Position numbers and translations under genes: made by a program. Below are positions 1 to 11,200 of a stretch of DNA of 43,676 nt, one piece after another (the stretch's first letter is position 1; each line of letters starts with the position of its first letter). The notes under the pieces are model-generated. The model had not been told where the DNA came from. It did not search any database and saw only the letters and a list, made by a program, of their open reading frames with translations. The stretch is from an uncultured Saprospiraceae bacterium. Lineage in GTDB: Bacteria; Bacteroidota; Bacteroidia; Chitinophagales; Saprospiraceae. The DNA is taken from positions 1 through 43,676 of the forward strand of contig CAKZUM010000001.1 of NCBI GenBank assembly GCA_937921525.1. Direction: 5' to 3'.

Positions 1-1
1 C

Positions 2-3000
2 ACTAACGATGATATTGATTCTACTGCAGATGATGATCCAACGGATGATGCGGGTGGTGAAGTAGGAGAAGATTCTGATGACCAAACAGACGGTGATGGT
101 ATAAATGACGAAGACGATCATGACCCTGCTATTGTAGAAATATTTGATCTTGCATTAAAGAAAACTACTACTGATATAGGTCCGTTCGCTTATGGGGATG
201 TGATGACTTTTGACTTTACTGTTTATAACCAAGGTAATATCCCAAGTACGAATATTGAAGTAACAGATTACATTCCATGTGGTTATGCCTTTGATGCTGC
301 CTTGAATCCAGATTGGAGTCTAGTTGGTACAGATGCTAAATACATAATTACAGATGTTTTACAAGGAGGGGATTCAGCTATCGTTTCTATCGACTTAATC
401 CTACAACCTTGCGATGATACAGGTGCTTGGAAAAACATTGGAGAAATTAGTGGAAGTGAAGATGACCAAGGAAACGATACGACCAATGATGATATAGATT
501 CCTTCGCAGATGATGATAGGACCAATGATGGAGAGATGGATGATAACATGACGGATGGTACGAATGCAGATGAAGACGATTCTGATTATGATGATTCTTT
601 TGATGAAGATGATTCTGATCCAGAAGTTGTTAGCATCTTTGACTTGGCTCAGATTAAAGAGATTGTTACACCGGGTCCTTATACTTGGGGAGATACTTTA
701 CAATATGCTATTACGGTAGTGAATCAAGGGAATATCCCAGCGACTAATATTACTGTAACGGATAATATTCCTGCTGGTTTAACTTATGATGCTGCTATCA
801 ATCCTACTTGGATGGGTGCTGCACCAAGTGTTACCAACACGATTACAGATACCCTCGAAATGGGAGATACTTCTGTTGTCTTTATCAATTTGATTTTGAC
901 ACAAACAGATGGTGGAAGTGATAACTATACCAACACTTCTGAAATCACGAGTAGTGAAGATGACAAAGGAAACGACACCACCGATGCCGATGCAGACGAT
1001 GATGACGGTGATGCTGATGACAATGCAAATGAAGAGGACAATTCTTTCGAGGATGGGGATGATGATTTAGATGAAGAATTTATTCGAATATTTGATTTAG
1101 CATTAAAGAAGACAACTTCGGCTACTGGTCCATTCTACTATGGCGATACAATTACTTTCGATTACACCGTTTATAACCAAGGTAACATCCCAAGTACCAA
1201 TATAGCGGTAACGGATTACACACCTTGTGGATATGCCTTTGATGCTAGTCTTAATTCTGATTGGTCTCTAAGTGGAACGGATGCAACAACGGTTATTACC
1301 GACCTAGTAGCTCCCGGAGATTCCATAATTGTTTCTATCAATTACATTGTAGAAGCTTGTGAAGAAATCACAAATTCTGCTTGGAGAAATACAGGAGAAA
1401 TTACCGCTAGTGAAGATGATAAAGGAAATGATACGAGCGATGAAGATGTGGATAGTACCACAGACAGTGATCCAAATAACGATGGAGATATGTCTGATAA
1501 CGATACTGATGGTAGCAATGGAGACGAGGATGATTCTGATTTTGAGTTAATTCAAATTTTTGATTTAGCACAGAAAAAAGAAATCGTCACACCTGGTCCT
1601 TATGCTTATAGTGATGTGATAACTTATGCAATCACCGTATACAACCAAGGTAATATTCCTGCGACTAATATTGGCGTATCGGATTTCATTCCTTCTGGTT
1701 TAATTTACGATCCTGCATTAAATCCTACATGGTCTGGTGCAGCTCCGATAGTAACAACAGTTATTACGGATACACTTTGGTCTACTGGCGATTCAACGAT
1801 TGTTTACATTGACTTAAGCATCGCCCCTACGAATGCTGGATTAGCAGGATATACGAATATTGCGGAGATAAATGGAAGTGAAGATGAGAAAGGAAATGAT
1901 ACTAGTAATAATGATGCGGATAGTAAACCAGATAATGATCCTACCAATGATAATGGTGGTATCGTTGGTGAAAGTAGCGACAATCAAGTCAATGGTTCTA
2001 GTGAAAATGATGAAGACGATCAAGATCCTGCACTAGTAGAAGTTTTTGATTTAGCGTTAAACAAAACTACTAGTACACCTGGCCCATATGCTTATGGAGA
2101 CATTATGACCTACGACTTAACCGTTTACAATCAAGGAAGTGTTGTAGCTAGTATTATTGAAATTAGCGACCATCTACCTTGTGGTTTTAAATTCTTACCA
2201 AGTAGTAATCCTACTTGGAATTACGATGCAGCAACGGGTCTTGTTACCACTACGATCAATTCTTTATTGCTAGGTGGAGATAGTATTACCGTTCAGTTAT
2301 TAGTAGAGATACAAGCGTGTGGTGGTACTGCATCTTGGAGAAATACTGCTGAGATAAGTGGAGCTACAGATGGCGAAGGAAACCCAGTTACAGATATTGA
2401 TAGTATCTCTGATAATGATCCAACGAATGATGGAGACATGGAGGATAATGCAATTGATGGAAGCAACGGAGATGAAGATGATTCTGATTTCCATGATATT
2501 GAAGTGTTTGACTTAGCATTCAAAAAGCAACTAGCACCAACGCAGGAATCACCTGTATTACCGGGTAGCGATGTGGCTTATCAAATGACTATTTATAATC
2601 AAGGAAATGTCGATGCTTTTGATATAACCGTCATTGATTATATACCTGATGGACTTGCTTTTGATCTTGCAGCCAACACAGCAGCAAGCGCAGGAAATAC
2701 AAATAATTGGAACTTGGTCGATGATGTTCCAACCTACATCATCAATACTTTGGCTCCTTTGGATTCTATAGTCATCAATATTACCTTCACTATTGACGGT
2801 GGCTTTAGAGGAACGGGTATTACTAACTTTGGAGAAATTGCTCATGCAGCAGATGCGCCTGGCGGACCAAATACTCCAGATGCAGACTCGAATGCAGATG
2901 GCGATATGGAGAATGATAATCACGCAGCAGATGATTCGGTCAATGGCTATGGGAACCAAGGTGGAGATGAAGACGATCACGATCCTGCATTCATTCAATT

Positions 3001-4684
3001 GTTCGCTCAAGAAGATATAATCATTATTGGAAACACCGATCTTCCTACGATAGATACGATTGTTACCGATACCATTACAGATGTAGATCCTGAAGCGACA
3101 CCTGTATTTGAAGAAGAAATAGAAGAGGAAGTAGATTGTAGTGAATACCCTGTCTACTGCTATCATGGTCTAGCGATAGAGTTGATGCCAATTGGAATGG
3201 CAGAAACCTGGGCAAGTGATGTTAGTGTCAATGACTACTCTAGTTGCCCAGATTACAGATTAGGTATCTGGCATAATAGTATGCCAATGAAGCAACCGAC
3301 TACTTTGGCAGAAGTAAGAGCATTACCGACTAATTTAATCTTTACTTGTGCGACCTTAGGGAATCAAGAAGTACAATTGTACGTCACTGATCCTGAAGGT
3401 AACTGGAACTTCTGCGAAACCTATATTAACGTCCAAGACAATAATAAAGGCTGTGTGGAAACTCAATCTACTGATGCTACTAACGCATTATTAGGTGGTC
3501 AAGTAAATACTTGGAAAGGAGATGCTGTACAGGAAGTCTTATTGAGTACCACTCAAATAGATTATATGACTACTCAAGATGGATTCTATCACTTTGAGTT
3601 ACCGATGGAAGAAAGCTATACCGTTACACCGCAAAAGAATCACATTCCGTTGAATGGCGTAAGTACTTTTGATTTGGTGTTGATGACAAAACACATCTTA
3701 GGGGTGCAGCCTTTTGATAATCCATACCAATGGATTGCAGCAGATGTGAATCAATCGAAAACGGTTACTGCTTTTGATTTGGTTCAATTACGAAAATTGA
3801 TCCTAGCTATTGATACCGAATTCACGAATAATACCAGCTGGCGTTTTGTGGAAGCTAATTATGATTTCACATCCAATAATCCACTTACAGAAGATTTCCC
3901 AGAACAAGCTCATATTAGCAATCTGAGTAGTGATATGGTGATGAATTTTGTAGCGATAAAGATCGGAGATGTTAATGGAAATGTTAGACCGAATGCCTTA
4001 CAAAGAGTTGAACCAAGAAACAGCGATAATGTATTTGAAATACAAGTAGCTGACCAATTCTTAAAAGCAGGACAAAACTATCAGATTGACTTGTACGCAA
4101 AAGACATCAGTAAAATACAAGGATACCAATTTACGGTCAATACTAAAGATGTAATGATCGACCAAATACACGGGGCATTAATGACGACAGAAAACTTCGG
4201 ACTCAATAACTTAGATGCAGGTAGAATTACGGTAAGTTGGAATCAACAACCGAACTACTTAGTAAGTGAAGAAAAACTATTCACGATTCAGTTACAAGCA
4301 ACTAAGGATACTAGATTGAGCGAGGTACTCCAATTAAATAATCGACCGACTGTGGCAGAAGCTTATGATCTGGAAGATAATATAATGGAGGTACAATTAC
4401 AGTTCACGAACGATGACAGTACAACCGATTTTGACTTAGCACAGAATCATCCGAATCCGTTTAGAAGTCAGACCAGTATTGGATATACATTGCCTAATAA
4501 TAGCCCAGTAGAATTAATCTTAAGAGATGAAGCTGGTAGAGTTATTAAGGTAGTGAAGCAAGATGGTAAAGCTGGTTACAATCTAATTCCTTTAGATGAT
4601 TTAGATATGGCACCAGGATTTATTTACTATCAGTTGATTACTAAATTTGGTACTAAATCTAAGAAAATGATTCGAGTAGAATAA
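2..4684 (+). CDS. Partial (5' end outside window) giant secreted repeat protein: at least six DUF11-type modules with acidic linkers, then HYR-like, carboxypeptidase-regulatory-like, dockerin-like and cohesin-like regions and a T9SS type A sorting domain
   Basis: The listed ORF 200..4684 is open upstream to base 2 (TNDDIDSTADDDPTDDAGGEVGEDSDDQ...FDLALKKTTTDIGPFAYGD), so the ATG at 200 is probably not the real start. C-terminus FDLAQNHPNPFRSQTSIGYTLPNNSPVELILRDEAGRVIKVVKQDGKAGYN...KSKKMIRVE is a typical T9SS CTD. Confidence 0.93.
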   Translation, partial: TNDDIDSTADDDPTDDAGGEVGEDSDDQTDGDGINDEDDHDPAIVEIFDLALKKTTTDIGPFAYGDVMTFDFTVYNQGNIPSTNIEVTDYIPCGYAFDAALNPDWSLVGTDAKYIITDVLQGGDSAIVSIDLILQPCDDTGAWKNIGEISGSEDDQGNDTTNDDIDSFADDDRTNDGEMDDNMTDGTNADEDDSDYDDSFDEDDSDPEVVSIFDLAQIKEIVTPGPYTWGDTLQYAITVVNQGNIPATNITVTDNIPAGLTYDAAINPTWMGAAPSVTNTITDTLEMGDTSVVFINLILTQTDGGSDNYTNTSEITSSEDDKGNDTTDADADDDDGDADDNANEEDNSFEDGDDDLDEEFIRIFDLALKKTTSATGPFYYGDTITFDYTVYNQGNIPSTNIAVTDYTPCGYAFDASLNSDWSLSGTDATTVITDLVAPGDSIIVSINYIVEACEEITNSAWRNTGEITASEDDKGNDTSDEDVDSTTDSDPNNDGDMSDNDTDGSNGDEDDSDFELIQIFDLAQKKEIVTPGPYAYSDVITYAITVYNQGNIPATNIGVSDFIPSGLIYDPALNPTWSGAAPIVTTVITDTLWSTGDSTIVYIDLSIAPTNAGLAGYTNIAEINGSEDEKGNDTSNNDADSKPDNDPTNDNGGIVGESSDNQVNGSSENDEDDQDPALVEVFDLALNKTTSTPGPYAYGDIMTYDLTVYNQGSVVASIIEISDHLPCGFKFLPSSNPTWNYDAATGLVTTTINSLLLGGDSITVQLLVEIQACGGTASWRNTAEISGATDGEGNPVTDIDSISDNDPTNDGDMEDNAIDGSNGDEDDSDFHDIEVFDLAFKKQLAPTQESPVLPGSDVAYQMTIYNQGNVDAFDITVIDYIPDGLAFDLAANTAASAGNTNNWNLVDDVPTYIINTLAPLDSIVINITFTIDGGFRGTGITNFGEIAHAADAPGGPNTPDADSNADGDMENDNHAADDSVNGYGNQGGDEDDHDPAFIQLFAQEDIIIIGNTDLPTIDTIVTDTITDVDPEATPVFEEEIEEEVDCSEYPVYCYHGLAIELMPIGMAETWASDVSVNDYSSCPDYRLGIWHNSMPMKQPTTLAEVRALPTNLIFTCATLGNQEVQLYVTDPEGNWNFCETYINVQDNNKGCVETQSTDATNALLGGQVNTWKGDAVQEVLLSTTQIDYMTTQDGFYHFELPMEESYTVTPQKNHIPLNGVSTFDLVLMTKHILGVQPFDNPYQWIAADVNQSKTVTAFDLVQLRKLILAIDTEFTNNTSWRFVEANYDFTSNNPLTEDFPEQAHISNLSSDMVMNFVAIKIGDVNGNVRPNALQRVEPRNSDNVFEIQVADQFLKAGQNYQIDLYAKDISKIQGYQFTVNTKDVMIDQIHGALMTTENFGLNNLDAGRITVSWNQQPNYLVSEEKLFTIQLQATKDTRLSEVLQLNNRPTVAEAYDLEDNIMEVQLQFTNDDSTTDFDLAQNHPNPFRSQTSIGYTLPNNSPVELILRDEAGRVIKVVKQDGKAGYNLIPLDDLDMAPGFIYYQLITKFGTKSKKMIRVE
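143..3010 (+). repeat. Six DUF11-type modules with Asp/Asn/Glu-rich linkers
   Basis: FDLA(L/Q/F) module starts at 143, 638, 1091, 1559, 2045 and 2507 (spacing 453-495 bp); each module ends in an acidic DxDSxxDxDPxNDG...DEDDxD linker. Confidence 0.88.
3641..3995 (+). other. Dockerin-like region (copy 1; equivalents near 18674..19028 and 43068..43422)
   Basis: NGVSTFDLVLMTKHILG ... ADVNQSKTVTAFDLVQLRKLIL ... KIGDVNGNVRPNA: duplicated Ca-loop/helix pattern of type I dockerin-like domains. Confidence 0.75.
4024..4408 (+). other. Cohesin-like beta-sandwich candidate between dockerin-like region and CTD (equivalent near 19057..19441)
   Basis: VFEIQVADQFLKAGQNYQIDLYAKDISKIQGYQFTVNTKDVMIDQIHGALMTTENFGLNNLDAGRITVSWNQQPNYLVSEEKLFTIQLQATKDT resembles the cohesin-like pattern; assigned by eye only. 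Confidence 0.45.
4430..4681 (+). other. T9SS type A C-terminal sorting domain (ORF1)
   Basis: FDLAQNHPNPFRSQTSIGYTLPNNSPVELILRDEAGRVIKVVKQDGKAGYNLIPLDDLDMAPGFIYYQLITKFGTKSKKMIRVE. Confidence 0.9.
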
Positions 4685-4723
4685 TCGAATCAAGAAAATA
4701 GTAACACTAAATTCTTATAATTG

Positions 4724-4757
4724 AAGTAGTCTTGCCTTGGGTGGGACTACTTTTTTT
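4724..4757 (+). terminator. Rho-independent terminator after ORF1
   Basis: AAGTAGTC (4724-4731) / GACTACTT (4745-4752) stem running into TTTTTTT. Confidence 0.8.
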
Positions 4758-4817
4758 ATTTAATCATAAATAATAACCTTAGCCAGATGTCACCTTTTAT
4801 AAAAAAAAGAAGAAAAC

Positions 4818-4853
4818 TACGTCTCGGACACCTTCGAATATGTCCGACACGTA
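4818..4853. repeat. Intergenic inverted repeat, 13-bp arms with one mismatch, 10-nt loop
   Basis: TACGTCTCGGACA-CCTTCGAATA-TGTCCGACACGTA. Confidence 0.75.
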
Positions 4854-5008
4854 ATACTTTCAGTAATAAAATAAGCTATTCCTGTATTAATGTACTCTAG
4901 GTATATACTAGAAACAATCTCAATAAATTGCCTCTATCAATCAAAACGACAATACTTTTCCTAGTCACAAAAGTTGGTTAAAAAAAAATATATACTTTAA
5001 TTAAAAGG

Positions 5009-5016
5009 TATATTTG
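5009..5016 (+). promoter_or_regulatory. Possible Bacteroidota -7 element (TAnnTTTG) upstream of ORF2
   Basis: TATATTTG matches TAnnTTTG; no well-spaced -33 TTTG was identified, so this is weak. Confidence 0.25.
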
Positions 5017-5260
5017 TATAAAATAAATTACCTATAGTTATTCCTCCTTATAGTAAATATTATTAAAGCTTCTTATTACTACCTCCTTACATAGATTTGT
5101 CCCTCCTAAAATCTTTATCACTCCCTTTAGTTGTCAACTTACTACCCACCATACAGGATCATTATAAAGTAATAATGTTCATTGTACTCTAGCATCCCCT
5201 TATTGAATAAGTTGTTTAAGCAGTCCCCTCTCCTCATTAGTTGTCTCTTATTAGCATCCT

Positions 5261-8200
5261 ATGAAAAAAACTACTTTGAAAAACAATTATCTAGTTTTTG
5301 TGCTCTCGATATTATTATTTTTTCAAATATCTGAAAAAATATATGGAGAGAATATAAACGCAGAAAATCTTTTTACTCCAATCACACAACAAGTTTTTGA
5401 AGACAGGGTGGAAACACTTCGTCTCTTACAAGAAAGCTATTCCATAGCCGATTGTACAGAAGAAAAACAACTCCAACAGAAAATATATAGCCATCGAAAG
5501 GCGATCATTGCGGATATAAAAACACAAGCAGGCATTGAGACAACTACAGCGTTTATGATGCCAGATCCCATTCCATGTCCAGAAATGCAAGTCATAGAAT
5601 TGCTAGGTGTTCCCGGCTTTGCAGAAACAGACGAATTAGTTATTTGTGGCGCACCAGATACCCTCGCCTTTTTGATTTTCATAGAAGAACCAGGTACGAT
5701 TTCTGGCACCCAAATGTCTGCCACTTTTTTACCCGGTATGCAATATGCTGGATTTGAATTGACTCATTATGGGAGTGGTACAATCTCTAATCTAGATCCC
5801 AATCCAAGTGCACCCAAGTTTTTATTGGAAGGAATTACCAATGGTGTTTATATTGGATACATTGGCGTAGAAGCTACCTGTGATGCTAATATCAATGCCT
5901 TTGAATATGAAGTAGATTTAGATTTTAGTTTTATATATGAAGACACTTTAGGGAATTTTCAAAAGTGTCGACAATCTGTCACGCCCATCCGAACGTACAA
6001 CTCTGTTATCAAAGATCCCGTACTCAATTATAGAAATGTACCCATCACCACCATTAATTCTTTAAGTACTGAATTTTGCACCAATATTCAGATTTCTCAA
6101 GATGGCATTGACGCCTATTTAACAGAAGTAGAATTTTCTATTTGTAATGTGGATTTCTCAAACGAAGTACAATTAAACAGCATTTCTGCAAATGGCACTC
6201 CTATTCCTTACACCTATAACGCTGCCGACTCTACCGTAAAAATGATTGTGTCAGATAATTTCTTTTTAGGAAATAGTAATGCCAATCCAGTAGATACTTT
6301 ATTCAATGAGTCTGAGTTTTTAAACATGCAAGTCTGCATGCAAGTAGATGAGTGCCCCACAGTCAATACTCAATTCATTAATTATAAAACAGCGTACTAC
6401 TGCCATGGAGATACTTGCCAAGTCATTAATAGAGCTAGTGAAATTCGAGTACGCCCTAATGATAGACCTGTTCCTATTGCAACTTCCAACTTAATACAAA
6501 TACCCGGTGTATGTGGAGCACCTGCCATTATGGAATTGACTTTAAAAAGCAGTGTATTAGATTCAGCAGGAGGAATTTTTACTGACTTATCTTTTGGTTT
6601 TGAAACCTGCGATCAATCTGCTTTAGACATCAGCAAAGTCACCATTGGTGGCACTGAAATAACAGCTGATAATTATGAATGGATAGACGATGATTTGAAT
6701 ATTGACTTAACCACTTTAACGAGTGATCCCGATGGAATAGGTAATGGTATTACAGATGCAGACGGCGATGGTTTTTTTGACGATTTACCGGGCGGACGTA
6801 TGTTGACGGTACGTATAGAACTTGACTTTATTTGTGCATTACCTCCTGATGCTGGCTCGATTGCTTGTAGTAGTCTAGATTGTTCTTTTGCTCAATTTTA
6901 TGTGCGAGCCAAAAGAGATTGTGGACAAGCTTTTAGCTTCGAACCAAACGTGGAAGATTTTAGTATCACCAATGGAGCTACCTATGTAAATTTAGGAAAT
7001 CAAGACTTAGTTAGTAATTCTTACTTTGCTTATAATTTTGGTAACACAAGGACGACAGGAAATACTTGTGCCAGCCCGATAGCTCCTAAAGTTAAAACGG
7101 TTGAGTTTTGCTATGTCTATGAAAGAGAGAATATAGAGCCTTGTCCAGCCGAAAATACTACTAATGAATTACAGGTTTTATTTGATGGTAATCCTTTGTT
7201 GGTCAACGATATTGTCTTTGTCCCTAGCTCTGGTTCAATGACCGTAAACGGAGTCACTACTCAATCTAATGTAACAGGAACTTTCACTGATCTTGCCCCA
7301 GATCAACGTTTGCTTTCGCTACCCATAGGGGAATTAAATGTAGGAGATACAGTTTGTTATATCTACCAGATAGAAGCAGATTCTGCTAGTTGCACACCAC
7401 CTATTTACATGAATGGTACTCACCAAGTAATTGAAACTTGCACAACAGACGGTTGTACTTGTAAGACTGTAAAAGCTTGTGATGTTGCACTTTTCAGAAG
7501 TGATCCTTCTAATTGTGGTTGTGAATGTGATATAGCAAGCGGTGCAAATATACAGCGTTGGAACTTGGGTTATACAGATGAGACCATGACCGAAAAAGTA
7601 AAAATAGAAGATGTCCCTATAGAAGACCGTACTCGATTCCTACCTTGCGATACCATGTATTATGAGGGCTGGATGACTTTTAATTCGCCAGAGTCAGTTG
7701 GGGAATTATACCAGTGGTATTTCGTTGCCAATATCACCAACATTGGCAGCAATGGATGGGGCGGAAATGACGATACCGAACTAATGATAGATGCTAGTGG
7801 TACAGAATTACTCGGCTTAGATTTTGCCAAACAAGGAGGGGCTGGAAAAGTTCCCATAGACATTAGTAGTTTCTCTGACTGTTTAGATAATCCGAATACA
7901 ACTGGTTCTACAGGTTTCTTTGCCTATGCGGCAAAAACGCCTTGGGATGATGTTACCTATAATACCCCTATGTGTAACTCTGGATATGAATACCATGACG
8001 GGAATTTGTTCGGTGTTTATTTTAGAAATTTTAATAAACTAGAAGATTGTAGAGGCACAGAAACAGCAAGTTGGGAAGAGGTAGATTGTTTGGATCAAAT
8101 TAAAGAAGCTTTTAATATAGAGATTGGTGACACCATTTATATGCGATGGTTATTACCACTAACAAAAAATGTAAAAGCTGCTGCAAACGAAATTGCCAAT

Positions 8201-11200
8201 CCAGATTTCACCTACAGAGATCCACAGATTCTAAATGTCGCTACTGGACATTTTTTAGATGAATTTGATTCGGATTGTTTATTAAGTTTATCGAACTGTA
8301 GAGAAAATAGCCCATTCCAAACCTTCTGCCCTGAAGGCATTAATGCCGTAACAGAAATGACCTTGGATGATTGTGGTGGGCAAGTCGAGCACTCTTTCAA
8401 TGTAGTGACTACCTCTCCTGTAAACTGGTTTACAGCCGAATACCGACCGTTCTTTACCTTAGAAGATATTCAGATACCTATGTATTCTCCACTCATCTAT
8501 TGTGGCAATGCAAAGATTGTAACTAAGGGTGGCTTGGAATACCCTTTGAATGTACAATCTATGACGAATCATAGTTGTGCAACCGTAGATGGACAAGAAT
8601 ATTGTACCGTATCAGAAGGAGATATAGGTACACTCACTTTCAATCCAGAGGCAGATGGCTACCCCGGATTAGGAGTAGGACTAGGTGGCTATGTAGATGA
8701 CTTTAAGATCGTTTATGATCTTTGTAAAATATGTCCATCTGAAACCCCAGACTTTTCAAATTATGAAATCACCTACGATTATCGAACTTGTGAAACACTA
8801 AATGGGAATTGTTTTAGATGTAACCAATCTACTACTGGCACTAGTAATGAATTACCTAATATTTGTGGAATAAATGGATCCGCTTTGGTTGATAGATTAG
8901 GCTATTATTATAATGTGTTAGAATTAGATACTTTATTCCGTTGGGAAGATGTCACCTCTGGAGATGTAGTCACTACAGATATTAGCAATGGCTTCCCTGA
9001 ATTGACACAAGAACAAGATCGAAATTTATTGTCAAGTACCTCTCCGGGTTCTAGTGAAGAATTAAATACCATCACCGTTTGTGCAGATGGGACAGATTCA
9101 ACTTTAGAAACCCACATGGGAATGCTTGCCAGTATCACTCTGACGAATAGTGTGGTATTCACAGGAGGCTATGATGCGGCTATGAATCCGTTACTTTTTG
9201 ATACCGTTTCTGTGAGTCCTACTACTACCACTTATGCTGTATTTTTACCTGATCTCGCTCCCGGTGAATGTACCGAATTCAAAATAGGAACGTCTTTACT
9301 CTTCTGCCCTACCCCACCCGATGTACCAGAAATTTGTATTACGACTACCTCTGGTTGTATGGGTCGTTCCATCATGGCAGCCTTAGCAGGAGAAACACAG
9401 GCGTGTAATAGTATTGAAACCTGTTATCAATATGTATTTGAGGAGTCTGGTATTCAAGCAGATTTTTTAACCCCTATCGAAGATGAAACGTATGCCCTGT
9501 GCGATACCATCCCAATGGCCGTATTGGTCAAAAATGTAAAGACCACCACTTTAACAGACATTGTATTAGATATTGATTTGCCCTTGGTCGGAATGGAAAT
9601 TATATCTGGTAGCTTCGAAGCTTCCTATCCAAATAGCGGAGATTTCTCGCTCCCCTTTTACTCCATTGTTGATCCAGCTATCAATGGGAATAATTTGATC
9701 TATACAGAAGATAATGACTTTAGTAATGCCATTCATAGCAATGGACTACCCGGTGTGACTAGTGCAGCAGATAGCAATTATGTACTCGTACGTTTCTTTG
9801 TAGAAACCAAATGTGATGAATTTATTTCTGGATCTCAAGCCACTTTTGTAGCTACTGCTACAGATCCTTGTAGTCCAGATATTTTAAGTTCTGGTATCGT
9901 TACTAGTAATCAAATGATTATTAACGGGGCAGATCCTGCTGACTATGGACAGGTACTCATTACCGCAAAACCATCCGAAGCATTTTGTGGACAAGAGACC
10001 CCTACTTTTAAAATAACAGGACAAAATATTTCGGAACAACCCTTAGGGGATAGTGTGACGATGTGTATCACCTTACCGACAGGCTTGACCTATCGACCGG
10101 GTTCTATGCGTTATATTATTCCTACCTCTTTGGATGTTGGAACAGAAATTATTACGGATATAAATGGGCAAACTCAAATTTGTTTCCAAGGTTTTGAGAA
10201 CATGCCAATCGGCGGTGCTTTTACTTTAAATTTTGAAGCTGACTTTGACACAGATGCTATCTGTGGAGACTATGATATACAAGTAGATACTAAAAATTTA
10301 GTAGAAGACGAATCCTGTACGGATGGAGGTCTATGTGATGTCTATGTACAATCCTCTGTCAACCCAACTTTCACTTTAACCTTAAAAGGTCCATTAGAGA
10401 CTACTGATATACAGTTGTTTAAAAAGTGTACAGGAACGGATGATCCAGTAACAATTTGTTATGAGGCAACACTTAGAAATCCCGGACCAGATTATATGGG
10501 GGATGTCTCTGTCAATTTACATGACGATATATTAGGAGATAATATCTTAGATTTTTATGATCCTATTTTAGGAGGTGACACTTATAATGATGTCTTTGTG
10601 GCTAGTGGTGATTCAATCACTTTAACAGGATGTTATACGGTAACGGAGATCAATGCTTGTCCAATAATTCTGGATATGGTTTATGACTCTGAATGTACTT
10701 GTAATCATTTGGCAACGCCTTACGCAAGTGTAGAACCAGAGTTCACAGCGATGTTACCACCCACTACCGTTCTTTGTCCCGGACAAGAATTAGGTATCGA
10801 AATTTGTGGGGATAATACACTCACTTTCAATCCTGCTAGTAATGTAAATACTAGAACGGTTGGAGATAGTACCTATATCAGTGTGATAGATAATTCTATT
10901 GTTACCCAATTATATTTCTCAGGTGGAATTGGAGAATGTACTTATGACGAAATTCGATTTATAAGAGGGGTAGAAGAATTTGATTTAGACATTTCTGACT
11001 CCATCACTTGTCAAAATCAAGTGGCTACTTTGGAGTTAAGTATTCCAATAGAATACCAAGACTATGTAGAAATACAGTGGTCGCCTACTACTAACTTGGA
11101 CGATCCTAATAGGATTGATCCAGATTTCCTTTCTGATACCCCCGGTATGTATTGCTATGAAGTAGCACTAACATTCAATGGCGGTTGTGTAAGAAGAGAC

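Larger units (their letters stand above)
2507..4684 (+). repeat. Shared C-terminal cassette, copy 1 (2178 bp including stop)
   Basis: FDLAFKKQLAPTQ... to ...KSKKMIRVE*; collinear with 17540..19717 and 41934..43676. Confidence 0.92.

Noticed and set aside
2558-3166. 202-aa minus-strand ORF in the track
   Set aside because: Ile/Cys/Ser-rich antisense mirror of the GAT/GAC-rich acidic linkers and DUF11 repeats of ORF1; no domain logic.
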